A DNA stretch of 64,000 bases from assembly GCF_034313845.1 (NCBI RefSeq), contig NZ_JAVIWN010000004.1. The stretch is one strand, 5' to 3'. The notes beneath the pieces are model-generated. The model had not been told where the DNA came from. It searched no databases and saw only the letters and a list, made by a program, of their open reading frames with translations. A program made the position numbers and the translations under genes. The stretch is from Actimicrobium sp034313845 (GTDB lineage: Bacteria; Pseudomonadota; Gammaproteobacteria; Burkholderiales; Burkholderiaceae_D). This document shows positions 33,871-42,962 of the stretch, in pieces. Each line of letters opens with the position of its first letter. Positions within the stretch are counted from its first letter, which is position 1.

Positions 33871-35579
33871 GCTCGCCACTCAGTTCGATGACCCGTCAAG
33901 CCTATGCCGAAATGTTCGGCCCCACCACCGGCGACCGTGTCCGGCTGGCCGATACGGAACTGTTCATTGAGATCGAAAAGGATTTTGCGACCTACGGCGA
34001 AGAAGTCAAATTCGGCGGCGGCAAAGTGATCCGCGACGGCATGGGCCAGTCGCAGCGCAACCATGCCGACGTGATGGATACCGTCATCACCAACGCCGTC
34101 ATCATCGACCACTGGGGCATCGTCAAGGCCGACATCGGCCTCAAAAACGGTCGCATCGCCGCCATCGGCAAAGCCGGCAATCCCGACATCCAGCCGAATG
34201 TCACCATGTCGATCGGCGGCGCGACCGAAATCATCGCTGGCGAAGGCATGATCGTCACTGCCGGCGGCGTCGATTCGCATATCCATTTCATTTGCCCGCA
34301 ACAGATCGATGATGCGCTGATGTCGGGCGTGACGACCATGCTGGGCGGTGGCACTGGCCCGGCTGCGGGCACCTCGGCCACCACCTGCACGCCGGGACCG
34401 TGGCACTTGCATGCGATGCTGTCGGCGGCCGATGCGTTCCCGATGAACCTCGGCTTTCTCGGCAAGGGCAATGTCAGTTTGCCGACGCCGCTCGAAGAGC
34501 AGGTGCGTGCCGGTGCGATCGGATTGAAGCTGCATGAGGACTGGGGCACCACGCCGGCTGCAATCGACAATTGTCTCGCGGTGGCTGACCGCATGGATGT
34601 GCAGGTAGCCATACATACCGACACGCTCAATGAAGCCGGCTTTCTGGAACACACGCTGGCTGCCTTCAAGGACCGCACCATCCATACCTTTCATACCGAA
34701 GGTGCCGGTGGCGGCCATGCGCCGGACATCATCGCCGCGGTCGGGCAAGCCAATGTCCTGCCCTCATCGACCAACCCGACCCGGCCCTACACCGTCAACA
34801 CGCTCGATGAACATCTCGACATGCTGATGGTCTGCCACCACCTCGATCCCGCCATTGCCGAAGACATCGCGTTTGCCGAGTCGCGCATCCGGCGCGAGAC
34901 GATTGCGGCCGAAGACATCCTGCACGACCTCGGCGCGATCAGCATGATGTCATCGGATTCGCAAGCGATGGGACGCGTCGGCGAAGTGATTTTGCGCACC
35001 TGGCAAAGCGCGCACAAAATGAAAATCCAGCGTGGCGCGTTGAAGGAAGACAGCAGCCGCAACGACAATTTCCGGGTCAAGCGCTACATCGCCAAGTACA
35101 CGATCAACCCGGCCATCACCCATGGCATCAGCCATCTGGTCGGATCGGTCGAAGTGGGCAAACTGGCCGATCTGGTGTTGTGGAAGCCGGCGTTTTTTGG
35201 TGTCAAGCCATCGATGATTCTGAAGGGGGGCATGATTGCTGCCGCGCTGATGGGCGACCCGAATGCATCGATCCCGACACCGCAACCGGTCCATTACCGC
35301 AAGATGTTTGGCGCGTATGGCGGCGGTCTGAAAACCTCATTCACCTTCGTCTCGCAAGCGGCGATGGAGGATGGTGTCGGCGACCAGCTCAAGCTGAACA
35401 AGACGCTCTTTGCGGTCAAGAACATGCGTCACCTGCGCAAGTCCGACATGATCCACAACGGCGCAACGCCGACGATGGAAGTCGACTCCGAAACCTATGA
35501 AGTGCGCGCCGATGGCGAGCTGCTGGTGTGCGAACCGGCCAAGGTGCTGCCGATGGCGCAGCGCTATTTTTTATTCTGA
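33867..35579 (+). CDS. ureC: Urease alpha (catalytic) subunit
   Basis: The catalytic subunit holds the dinuclear nickel site. All 570 residues are present. Visible landmarks are the nickel ligands HIHF near residue 136, the carbamylated Lys in GAIGLKLHEDWG near 219, ligands in VAIHTDTLNE near 246 and HTFHTEGAGGGHAP near 275, and the mobile-flap Cys/His in MVCHHLDP near 321. Nothing is missing from the active site, so the enzyme should be functional once the accessory proteins insert nickel. Confidence 0.99.
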   Translation: MSSPLSSMTRQAYAEMFGPTTGDRVRLADTELFIEIEKDFATYGEEVKFGGGKVIRDGMGQSQRNHADVMDTVITNAVIIDHWGIVKADIGLKNGRIAAIGKAGNPDIQPNVTMSIGGATEIIAGEGMIVTAGGVDSHIHFICPQQIDDALMSGVTTMLGGGTGPAAGTSATTCTPGPWHLHAMLSAADAFPMNLGFLGKGNVSLPTPLEEQVRAGAIGLKLHEDWGTTPAAIDNCLAVADRMDVQVAIHTDTLNEAGFLEHTLAAFKDRTIHTFHTEGAGGGHAPDIIAAVGQANVLPSSTNPTRPYTVNTLDEHLDMLMVCHHLDPAIAEDIAFAESRIRRETIAAEDILHDLGAISMMSSDSQAMGRVGEVILRTWQSAHKMKIQRGALKEDSSRNDNFRVKRYIAKYTINPAITHGISHLVGSVEVGKLADLVLWKPAFFGVKPSMILKGGMIAAALMGDPNASIPTPQPVHYRKMFGAYGGGLKTSFTFVSQAAMEDGVGDQLKLNKTLFAVKNMRHLRKSDMIHNGATPTMEVDSETYEVRADGELLVCEPAKVLPMAQRYFLF

Positions 35580-35593
35580 ATCGAAGCCCACCC

Positions 35594-36112
35594 ATGCTGA
35601 CTCTTAACTCCCGTATTGACCATGCCGAACACATCGATGATGAACTGATCCTGCCCTTCGAGCTGCGTGAAAAAAGTCGCTTGCGCGCCACCCTCGTCAG
35701 CGGCGAAGTCGTTGCTGTCTTCACGGTCCGCGGCACCGTGCTGCGCGATGGCGATTTGCTGCGCGGTGACGATGGCCGCGTGGTCAAGATTACGGCGGCC
35801 GCCGAGGCGACCTGCCGCGTCGATTGCCCGACCGCGCATAACTTGCTGCGCTGCGCTTTTCATCTCGGCAATCGCCACACCCAAGCGCAAGTCGGCGATG
35901 GCTTTTTACGCATTCGCGCTGATCCGGTCTTGAAGGAAATGCTGCAAGGACTGGGCGCGACGGTGACCGACGAACTGGCACCGTTCGAGCCGGAGTCCGG
36001 CGCGTACGGTGGCGGGCATGCGCATCGCGATGACGGCAATCTGCTGGCACCGGTTCCGCTGCGCCAGCGCATTCACAGACCGGCACAGGTCACCGACAAG
36101 ACGACCGACTAG
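35594..36112 (+). CDS. ureE: Urease accessory protein UreE (nickel chaperone)
   Basis: UreE hands nickel to UreG. The 172-residue form starts at the ATG at 35594. The core includes VAVFTVRGTVLRDGDLL near residue 40 and the metal-site segment AFHLGNRHTQAQV near 88. The C-terminal tail is short with only a few histidines (GGGHAHRDDG), unlike the His-rich tails of some species, so nickel storage capacity is probably low. Directly abuts ureF. Confidence 0.95.
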   Translation: MLTLNSRIDHAEHIDDELILPFELREKSRLRATLVSGEVVAVFTVRGTVLRDGDLLRGDDGRVVKITAAAEATCRVDCPTAHNLLRCAFHLGNRHTQAQVGDGFLRIRADPVLKEMLQGLGATVTDELAPFEPESGAYGGGHAHRDDGNLLAPVPLRQRIHRPAQVTDKTTD

Positions 36113-36793
36113 ATGCACGCCACCGCCCTGCTCCATCTGCTGCAACTGGCCAGTCCGTCCTTGCCGATCGGTGCCTACAGCTATTCGCAAGGACTGGAAG
36201 CGGCGATGGAAAGCGGCCTCGTCACCGACGCACCGACCGCTCGCGCATGGATTATCGACACCTTGCATCATGTTGTTGCGCGTTTCGAAGCACCTGTTTT
36301 GTGGCGCTTGCTGCAGGCATTTTCTGCGCGGGATGCAGTGGCGATTGCGCACTGGACCGAGCAATTCATCGCCGCGCGCGACACCGCGGAATTCCGGGCC
36401 GAGACGATACAGATGGGCTATTCGCTGGGCAAGCTGATGGCTGATTTGCAGATTGACGATGGTGGCTTGCTGGCGCTGTTGCAGGCGCAACCGGAGATTG
36501 CGCTGCCGACGGCGTTTGCGTATGCAGCGGTTGCGCTGAAGGTGCCGGCGGACGCTGCGCTGCTTGGGATGCTGTTTTCTTGGGCTGAGAATCAAGTGCT
36601 GGTGTGTGTGAAATCGGTGCCGCTCGGGCAGGTGGCTGGGCAGCGTTTGCTGCTGTCGTTGCAGCCGGAGCTAGCGCTGGCGGCGGAGGCGGCCAGCACG
36701 ATCGCCGATGAAGAGTTGTCGAGCTGGTCGCCGGGGTTGTCGTTGCTATCCATGCAGCATGAAGTGCAGTACAGCCGGTTGTATCGGTCGTGA
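36113..36793 (+). CDS. ureF: Urease accessory protein UreF
   Basis: UreF is the all-helical partner that couples UreD to UreG and gates GTP hydrolysis during nickel insertion. Its 226 residues are standard, with LLQLASPSLPIGAYSYSQGLE at residues 7-27 and SIMxHE-like LSMQHEVQYSRLYRS at the end. The ATG follows the ureE stop directly. The second half uses noticeably more G/T-ending codons than the rest of the operon by eye. Confidence 0.95.
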   Translation: MHATALLHLLQLASPSLPIGAYSYSQGLEAAMESGLVTDAPTARAWIIDTLHHVVARFEAPVLWRLLQAFSARDAVAIAHWTEQFIAARDTAEFRAETIQMGYSLGKLMADLQIDDGGLLALLQAQPEIALPTAFAYAAVALKVPADAALLGMLFSWAENQVLVCVKSVPLGQVAGQRLLLSLQPELALAAEAASTIADEELSSWSPGLSLLSMQHEVQYSRLYRS

Positions 36794-36845
36794 TTTTTAC
36801 GGCTGCGATCGTTGAACGTTTTTACTCCGTAATCCGCCAGCGGCC

Positions 36846-36889
36846 TCAGAGTAATTTTCGCGATAACCCGTTGCGAAAAAAAACTCTGA
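36846..36889. repeat. Inverted repeat between ureF and ureG
   Basis: TCAGAGT ... TTTTCGC and GCGAAAA ... ACTCTGA form a long imperfect hairpin around GATAACCCGTT, followed by CCCCGG. It lies in the only wide gap (143 bp) of the urease operon. The CAGAGT/ACTCTGACCCC wording looks like a family of short mobile palindromes rather than a regulatory site. It lacks a clean T-tract on the plus strand. Confidence 0.6.
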
Positions 36890-36936
36890 CCCCGGTGGCT
36901 GCCGATGTGGTTTGCGGCGTCCTTTAACCCAACCTG

Positions 36937-37560
36937 ATGTTATCCATGACCACTCCCAATCCCCTACGCGTCGGCATCGGCGGCCCTGTCGGCTCCGGCA
37001 AAACTGCCTTGTGCGAACTGCTATGCAAACGCATGCGCGACCAGTACGACATGGCCGTCATCACCAACGACATCTACACCAAGGAAGACATGGAAATCCT
37101 GTTGCGCGCCGATGCGCTGCCAGCAGAACGTTTGATGGGAGTCGAAACCGGCGGCTGTCCGCACACCGCCATTCGTGAAGATGCGTCGATCAACCTCGAA
37201 GCCATTGCCCGCATGAGCGCCGAATTCCCGGACCTCGATCTGATCCTGATCGAGTCCGGCGGTGACAATCTCGCTGCGACCTTCAGCCCGGAATTATCCG
37301 ACCTGACGATCTACGTCATCGACGTTGCCGGCGGCGAAAAAATTCCGCGCAAGGGCGGTCCCGGTATCACGCGCTCGGATCTGCTGATCATCAACAAGAC
37401 CGACCTGGCGCCGTATGTCGGTGCCAATCTCGACGTGATGGCCGCCGATGCCAAGCGCATGCGTGGCGATCGGCCATTCGTGTTCACCAATTTACGCAGT
37501 GGCGATGGCGTCGAGACCGTGATTGAATTTATCCGGCGGGAAGGTTTGATGGAGTCGTGA
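36937..37560 (+). CDS. ureG: Urease accessory GTPase UreG
   Basis: UreG is a SIMIBI-class GTPase that delivers nickel to urease. The 207 residues carry the P-loop GGPVGSGKTAL near residue 15, the metal-binding Cys-Pro-His in GGCPHTAIREDAS near 72, the switch-like ESGGDNLAATFSPELSD near 104 and the guanine-specificity NKTDLAPYVG near 153. Start may be the ATG at 36937 or 36946; neither has a clear ribosome-binding site. The end overlaps the convergent CinA-like gene by 32 bp. Confidence 0.97.
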   Translation: MLSMTTPNPLRVGIGGPVGSGKTALCELLCKRMRDQYDMAVITNDIYTKEDMEILLRADALPAERLMGVETGGCPHTAIREDASINLEAIARMSAEFPDLDLILIESGGDNLAATFSPELSDLTIYVIDVAGGEKIPRKGGPGITRSDLLIINKTDLAPYVGANLDVMAADAKRMRGDRPFVFTNLRSGDGVETVIEFIRREGLMES

Positions 37561-38356
37561 GCAGCACGTACTCGACGGTCATCTGGTCGAGTGTCGCCAT
37601 CATCTGGGCAAAGGCGGCGGTGGCCTGCTCCGGTTCGCCCTTGACGCCCAGCTCGATATGGCGGCGTGTTTCGGCGTCACCGACGCTGGGCAAACTGAAC
37701 ACTTTGACCAGCGGATACTGGCTCTCGATCTGCTCCATCAATGGCGTCAGCGTCGACTCCATCGAGCCATACACCAGCGCGGCTTTCTCCAGGCGCGGCA
37801 CTTGATGGAACAGGTGACTGTAGTGGGTATCGAGTACCCATTCAATCATCGGCCAGGCCATCACCGGAAATCCCGGCACGAAATAATGCGCGCCGCCGTC
37901 GCCGGTCAGCAGTGAAAAGCCGGGAATCTTGTTGAACGGGTTGGGGATGATCGACGAGCCCGCCGGGAATTCCCCCATGTGCAGCCGATGCAGATTTTCC
38001 GGGGCCGACAGATTGAGTTCGGTGCCGCTTTCGCGTGCCATCTCGATCATCCGGCCTTCGATCAGCGCCTTGGCTTCGGGATGCTGGATCAGCGGCGTCC
38101 CGTACGCGGCCGCCGCGCATTGGCGCGTGTGATCGTCCGGTGTTGCGCCGATGCCGCCGCAAGAAAACACGATGTCGCCGGTGGCCATGGTACGGGCCAG
38201 CGTGGCGGTGATGCGGGCGCGCTCATCGCCGATGTATTCGGCCCAGCCGAGTTGCAGGCCACGTGCCGAGAGCAGTGAAACCACTTTGGGAAAATGCTTG
38301 TCGGCGCGTTTTCCGGAAAGGATTTCGTCGCCGATGATGATGAGTCCGATGGCCAT
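37529..38356 (-). CDS. MoCF-domain protein (CinA N-terminal-like)
   Basis: The 275 residues start with the molybdopterin-binding/MoCF fold (GLIIIGDEILSGKRADKHF at residues 4-22, FSCGGIGATPDDHT near 65) as in the N-terminal half of CinA. The C-terminal half lacks the nicotinamide-nucleotide amidase domain of full CinA proteins. The family exists as stand-alone enzymes; ADP-ribose or FAD pyrophosphatase activity has been reported for relatives, but the role here is unknown. Last gene of a five-gene run, 7 bp after the EI24 gene. Confidence 0.85.
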   Translation of the reverse strand: MAIGLIIIGDEILSGKRADKHFPKVVSLLSARGLQLGWAEYIGDERARITATLARTMATGDIVFSCGGIGATPDDHTRQCAAAAYGTPLIQHPEAKALIEGRMIEMARESGTELNLSAPENLHRLHMGEFPAGSSIIPNPFNKIPGFSLLTGDGGAHYFVPGFPVMAWPMIEWVLDTHYSHLFHQVPRLEKAALVYGSMESTLTPLMEQIESQYPLVKVFSLPSVGDAETRRHIELGVKGEPEQATAAFAQMMATLDQMTVEYVLLTTPSNLPAG

Positions 38357-38363
38357 GAGTGTG

Positions 38364-39185
38364 TCAGTCCGGTGAAGAAATTGTTGATGGGTTGGCCTGG
38401 CGGTGCTGTGTCAGCGCCGCCAGACAATAATGCTCGAACCATAATCCGGTAAAAATAAACACCAGCACGTACAGCCAGATCGATAACGCGGCCAGCAATG
38501 GAAACAGCACAACCGACAGCGCACCACCCAGCCACAGCAAGGTCGGCATGGCACCAAGCGCACCGGCAACCGTGCCGATCAGCAGCAGAGGCCATTTATG
38601 CTGACGCAAGATCGCGTGCAATTCAATTGTGTCCGCATGCAGTGACAGCGCATCGTACGCCAGTACGCGGTAAGTCAGCCAGCCCCATAACAACGGCTGC
38701 ACCAGAAATCCCAGTGGTGGAATCGCCGACAGCGGCAACGTGACCAGCCACAACAGTAGAAAAATCACGAAGGATGACAACGCGATCCAGAGACTGCCGA
38801 GGAGTGAACCGTTTCCGCGTTGTTCCAGCGTCGGAAAACGTCGGCTGGCGACATGCTTGACGACGACCGGCATGGCCAGCGTGCCGATGAATACCAGAGC
38901 GGTCAGTATCATCAGCGGCAGCAACACCCACATCGCCAGCAGCGGCACGATCACCGCCTTGATCGCACCAAGGCCGAACCACCCGAGTACGTCACCGACG
39001 ATGCGAAAACCATTATTGTCGAGGAACCAGCCGTGTATCCAGTCGATTAACGGCTGGAAGCCCAGCCACAGCACGACGCCCCAGATCACCACCGACAGCA
39101 GAAACGGCATCAGTGTCAGCAACAGCATGCGCGCATGCATTTGCGACCAGACCGCGCGAAAAAAAGCAGCGAGCACAGGATGCAT
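38364..39185 (-). CDS. EI24-domain integral membrane protein
   Basis: The 273 residues from the ATG at 39185 contain about five to six hydrophobic segments, with large loops, matching the EI24/CysZ-like family. In E. coli CysZ carries sulfate, but most betaproteobacterial members are unassigned and sequence alone does not tell. The start overlaps the stop of the sterol-desaturase gene (TGATG), indicating coupled translation. Confidence 0.82.
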   Translation of the reverse strand: MHPVLAAFFRAVWSQMHARMLLLTLMPFLLSVVIWGVVLWLGFQPLIDWIHGWFLDNNGFRIVGDVLGWFGLGAIKAVIVPLLAMWVLLPLMILTALVFIGTLAMPVVVKHVASRRFPTLEQRGNGSLLGSLWIALSSFVIFLLLWLVTLPLSAIPPLGFLVQPLLWGWLTYRVLAYDALSLHADTIELHAILRQHKWPLLLIGTVAGALGAMPTLLWLGGALSVVLFPLLAALSIWLYVLVFIFTGLWFEHYCLAALTQHRQANPSTISSPD

Positions 39186-40168
39186 CAAGAGTGATGCCTG
39201 TCGAAACCGGTCATGCGTTTCAGGCCCAGCCATTGCTGCGCCCAGAAACCGCGCCCGTAGTCGCGACTGCTGCCAGCCGGTGCGGGCAACTGGTCGCGAA
39301 TACCGGTCGGACCAAAGCTCTCGCTAAAATTGGCCGTCCGGAAAAGGATGTCCCAGACCGGAAACAGCACCGCAAAATTATGTCCCCCCAAGGAACCCTT
39401 GCCGTAGCTTTCGTGACCGATACCGATACCGTGATGAACCCGATGGTAGCGTGGCGAGACCAGCAGCCGTTCGCCGAGCCAGCCGAAATACAACTTGACG
39501 TTGGCATGCTGCAGGCTTTGCAGAATGCGCGATGCGGCCACCAGCAATACGTACTGGCCGGGTGGCACACCAATGGCCAGCGCAATGACGGCCATGTAGA
39601 TGTCTCGCATGAAATCATCGAGCAAGTGGTTGCGGTTATCGCTCCACAGATTCATGTCCTGCTGGCTGTGGTGCAGGCTGTGCAAACCCCACCACCAGTG
39701 AATTTGATGCGAACCACGGTGATACCAGTAATCGAAAAAATCCAGTACGAACAGATACAGGAGGAAGGTCACCAGCGGCAGGTCGGTCACGCCGGGCCAC
39801 AGGCTGTCGAGATTGAATGGCTGCAGGCCTTCGAGATGCAGTACACCAGTCAACTGATCAATCAGCGGGTCGAGTACGAAAAACACGGCGACCGTGAACG
39901 CGCCGAGGCGATGGATCGCCGTGTACAAAAAATCGATGCGACGCGCGCCCTTGTCGGTGATGACCTGCGCTGGCAAGAGCGCTTCGAGGGGACGCAGTAA
40001 AACAAACAGCAGCACGATTTCGCAGAGTCCGACGAGCAGCCACTCGGTGCCTTCAAAAGCTTGTTCGGTGAATTCGCCCAGACCGGTCAGATAGATGAAT
40101 GGCGCGATCACGCTCTGGAACAGCCAGCCGTGGACTTGCGCGAACAGATCGACCAGAGTGGCAATCAT
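39185..40168 (-). CDS. Fatty-acid hydroxylase/sterol desaturase family protein
   Basis: A membrane-bound di-iron oxygenase of 327 residues. The histidine boxes are visible as HRGSH near residue 151, HSLHHS near 165 and HRVHHG near 243, between hydrophobic helices. Bacterial relatives hydroxylate or desaturate lipids; the substrate is not known here. The ATG at 40168 overlaps the upstream deacetylase stop. A longer upstream frame runs inside that gene. Confidence 0.9.
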   Translation of the reverse strand: MIATLVDLFAQVHGWLFQSVIAPFIYLTGLGEFTEQAFEGTEWLLVGLCEIVLLFVLLRPLEALLPAQVITDKGARRIDFLYTAIHRLGAFTVAVFFVLDPLIDQLTGVLHLEGLQPFNLDSLWPGVTDLPLVTFLLYLFVLDFFDYWYHRGSHQIHWWWGLHSLHHSQQDMNLWSDNRNHLLDDFMRDIYMAVIALAIGVPPGQYVLLVAASRILQSLQHANVKLYFGWLGERLLVSPRYHRVHHGIGIGHESYGKGSLGGHNFAVLFPVWDILFRTANFSESFGPTGIRDQLPAPAGSSRDYGRGFWAQQWLGLKRMTGFDRHHS

Positions 40169-40977
40169 CAACGATGCTCCAGAACATGCTGACGGTAATC
40201 GGGGTGGTCGCGCAAGGTTGCGAAGCAAAACCCTTTTTGCTCCAATCCGGTCAGCAAGGGTTCGAGCACCGCCGGTGCCCAAGGGTCTTTACGCGACCAG
40301 ATACCGAGGTGCGCCATGAAGATATCGCCGTCTTTCAGACCGGCCAGTGATTGCTGCAACAGCTTCGCATTGGGCGAGGTCTGACTCGGCAATTCATCGC
40401 CGGAAAATCCGGCGGGTGCCCAGCCGACATGTGCGTAGCCGCACGCGGCTCCGGCGGCACGCAAGTTGGGTGTCAGCTTGCCACCCGGCGCACGCCATAA
40501 CGGATCCAGCTTGTTGCCGGTCAGTTCCTGGAAGCGCGTTGCGACACGATTGAGTTCGTCGCAATACTGCTGGCTTGTCCAACTGACTTTTTTACCCGCC
40601 TGCGCGCCAAATTGCGGCTTCATTTCGATCTTGCCATCCGGTAGATCGCGCTGCACGTACACGTGGTCAAACGTATGCGTGCCGAACGCATGGCCATCCG
40701 CGATCAGCGCTTTCCAGTACGGCGCCCAGGTCGACTCAAGCGAAAAGTCACCGTTGACGGTTTTTTCATTGGCGAGAAAGAAGGTCGCTTTAGCGTGATG
40801 ACGACGGAGAGTCTCGGCGATCAGCGCCGCCTGCGACTGACTGCCGGTATCGAAGGTCAGGTAAATGGTGCCCTTGCAAGCGGCGGCCGCCGCTGCTGCC
40901 GCATTGCCGGCTAGCGCCCACGCCAGCAGCAGACAGATCAGTCGAACTGGTCCGGCAGAAAAATGCCTCGTCGTCAT
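40168..40977 (-). CDS. Secreted polysaccharide deacetylase (NodB fold)
   Basis: The 269 residues have a signal peptide ending in an Ala-rich stretch near residue 33, then a NodB-type domain: catalytic-Asp motif YLTFDTGS near 39, metal-binding HTFDH near 100 and WRAPGGKLTPNLRAAG near 162. It probably removes acetyl groups from a cell-envelope or extracellular sugar polymer. It is 18 bp after the beta-propeller gene. Confidence 0.9.
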   Translation of the reverse strand: MTTRHFSAGPVRLICLLLAWALAGNAAAAAAAACKGTIYLTFDTGSQSQAALIAETLRRHHAKATFFLANEKTVNGDFSLESTWAPYWKALIADGHAFGTHTFDHVYVQRDLPDGKIEMKPQFGAQAGKKVSWTSQQYCDELNRVATRFQELTGNKLDPLWRAPGGKLTPNLRAAGAACGYAHVGWAPAGFSGDELPSQTSPNAKLLQQSLAGLKDGDIFMAHLGIWSRKDPWAPAVLEPLLTGLEQKGFCFATLRDHPDYRQHVLEHR

Positions 40978-40995
40978 GCGCGCTTGCTCATGTTG

Positions 40996-41961
40996 TCAGC
41001 TCGCTGCGCGGTTGATGAAATACACCCCGTGCGGCGAACGTCCAACCGGGATCAGCTTGATGACCTTGCGGCTGGCCACATCGATCACGGCGACTTTCTT
41101 GATCCAGCGCAGCGTGACCCACAGCGTCTTGCCATCGGCAGTCAGTTCCATGCAATCCGGCCCGCCGGGCACATTGATGGTACCGACGTTTTCCAGAGTT
41201 TTCATGTCGATCAGGTTGATCGTATTCGACACCCGGTTCGATACGAACATGTGACGTCCGTCGCTTTTCGGATGGAAATTATGGGCACCGGCACCTGCCT
41301 TGATGCGTTTGATGACCTTCTGGGTGCGCCAGTCGATCACTTCGACGACATCGCTACCCATGATGCCGACCATCAGATATTTGTCGTCGGGAGTCAGCGC
41401 GATGCCGGCCGGTAGCTTGCCAACCGGCATGGTCCACATGACCGTCTGCGTGGCCAGGTCAATCGCACTGATTTCGTGACTGCCTTGCTGTGTCACGAAG
41501 ACGGTACTGCTGTCGGCGGTGAACGCCATGTGACTGGGTAACTTTGGCAGCGGAACACGCTTGGCCAGTGTCATGTCCTTGCCGTCGTACCGATAGAGGT
41601 CGACGCGGTCGAGCCGCAGTGCATTGGCAACAAACCATTTCTGGTCAGGCGAAAAACCGATCTGGTATGGGTCAGCAATATTCTTGACGCGGCGCTGAAT
41701 CTCGCCGGAGGCGGGATCGAGGAAGACCAGCTCGTCGCCGGTGGCACTGGCAACGATCAGCGATTTGTTGTCGGGCGTCGCCATCAGATGATGTGGCTCC
41801 TTGCCCACCGAAAAGGTGTCGATGACCTTGTACGTATCCTGATCGATCAGGCTAACCGTTGCATCACGAGAGTTGAGAACCACTACGACGGTGGCCTGAA
41901 CTGGCGCTGCACACAACAACACAAACAGGACCGCACAAGCACTACCTAAATAACGAAACAT
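40996..41961 (-). CDS. Secreted YVTN-type beta-propeller protein
   Basis: The 321 residues begin with a signal peptide (cleavage near PVQA, residue 24 or so) and continue as about seven propeller blades, each with a repeat such as ISAIDLATQTVMWTMPVGKLP. These proteins bind partners in the periplasm or cell surface; relatives accompany quinoprotein or copper enzymes, but none is visible here. I used the ATG at 41961. First gene of a five-gene run with very short gaps. It diverges from the FKBP pair. Confidence 0.85.
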   Translation of the reverse strand: MFRYLGSACAVLFVLLCAAPVQATVVVVLNSRDATVSLIDQDTYKVIDTFSVGKEPHHLMATPDNKSLIVASATGDELVFLDPASGEIQRRVKNIADPYQIGFSPDQKWFVANALRLDRVDLYRYDGKDMTLAKRVPLPKLPSHMAFTADSSTVFVTQQGSHEISAIDLATQTVMWTMPVGKLPAGIALTPDDKYLMVGIMGSDVVEVIDWRTQKVIKRIKAGAGAHNFHPKSDGRHMFVSNRVSNTINLIDMKTLENVGTINVPGGPDCMELTADGKTLWVTLRWIKKVAVIDVASRKVIKLIPVGRSPHGVYFINRAAS

Positions 41962-42139
41962 GAACACCACTTGAAGAGGGTTGGAACGAGCCGCATTTTA
42001 CCGCGTCAGCCCGGGCGCTCCAAGCCGTCATATGTTTCCCGCCGCGTCAGAGGCCACACCATCCCCATCACTTTCACGGCCTGCTACAATCAGGTCGCGC
42101 TTTTATCTCGCTTCCCCCCACTCATTTCAGGAAAAAATC

Positions 42140-42496
42140 ATGTCCCTCACCATGTTGGCCTCAGGCCTGCAATACGAAGATACCCAAGTCGGCACGGGCG
42201 ATGAAGCCAAAGCAGGGGATCATGTCAGCGTGCATTACACCGGCTGGCTGCAAAAAGCCGACGGTAGCGCCGGCAGCAAATTCGATTCGAGCAAGGATCG
42301 CAATGACCCGTTCAATTTTCCGCTGGGTGCCGGTCATGTCATCAAGGGCTGGGACGAAGGCGTGCAAGGCATGAAGGTTGGCGGCGCACGGACACTGGTG
42401 ATCCCTGCCTCGCTCGGCTATGGCGCACGCGGTGCCGGCGGAGCCATTCCACCGAACGCCACGCTGATTTTTGAAGTCGAACTGCTAGGCGTTTAA
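42140..42496 (+). CDS. FKBP-type peptidyl-prolyl isomerase, cytoplasmic
   Basis: This 118-residue single-domain FKBP begins MSLTMLASGLQYEDTQVG and has no signal peptide. Active-site landmarks VSVHYTGWLQ, KFDSS, GHVIKGWDEGVQGMKVGG and the closing PPNATLIFEVELLGV are all present. It catalyses proline isomerisation during folding. The ATG at 42140 follows an AGGA; a longer upstream frame has no support. A TACAAT -10-like element lies about 50 bp upstream. Confidence 0.94.
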   Translation: MSLTMLASGLQYEDTQVGTGDEAKAGDHVSVHYTGWLQKADGSAGSKFDSSKDRNDPFNFPLGAGHVIKGWDEGVQGMKVGGARTLVIPASLGYGARGAGGAIPPNATLIFEVELLGV

Positions 42497-42504
42497 GGTC
42501 CGGC

Positions 42505-42957
42505 ATGAAACTCTTTATCAAGCATCTTTGTGCTGCAGCAATGCTGACTGTGATGGCGGGTGCCAGCTTTGGCGCTGAAGCGACCGCGCCCGTGGATCCC
42601 AAGGCCATGGTCACGACGCCTTCCGGTCTGCAATACAGCGAGGTCAAACTCGGCACCGGAGCAATGGCCAAGGCCGGCGGCAATGTCAGCGTGCACTACA
42701 CCGGCTGGCTGCAGAATCCTGACGGCAGCATCGGCAAGAAGTTTGACTCCAGCCGCGACCGGGGCCAGCCCTTCCAGTTTCCGCTGGGTCGCGGTCAAGT
42801 CATTCGCGGTTGGGATGAGGGCGTGCAAGGGATGCTGGTTGGCGGTCAGCGCCGGTTGGTCATTCCGGCAGCGCTGGGCTATGGCCAGCGTGGAGCTGCT
42901 GGTGTGATCCCGCCAGGTGCAACCCTGGTCTTCGACGTCGAGTTGCTCGGTCTCTGA
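42505..42957 (+). CDS. FKBP-type peptidyl-prolyl isomerase, exported
   Basis: The 150 residues carry an N-terminal signal peptide (cleavage near SFGA, residue 23) followed by the same FKBP domain as the gene just before it (VSVHYTGWLQ, KFDSSRDRG, VIRGWDEGVQGMLVGG). It is therefore a periplasmic partner of the cytoplasmic isomerase at 42140, and the pair most likely arose by tandem duplication with gain of a signal. Only eight bases separate them. Confidence 0.94.
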   Translation: MKLFIKHLCAAAMLTVMAGASFGAEATAPVDPKAMVTTPSGLQYSEVKLGTGAMAKAGGNVSVHYTGWLQNPDGSIGKKFDSSRDRGQPFQFPLGRGQVIRGWDEGVQGMLVGGQRRLVIPAALGYGQRGAAGVIPPGATLVFDVELLGL

Positions 42958-42962
42958 ACCAC

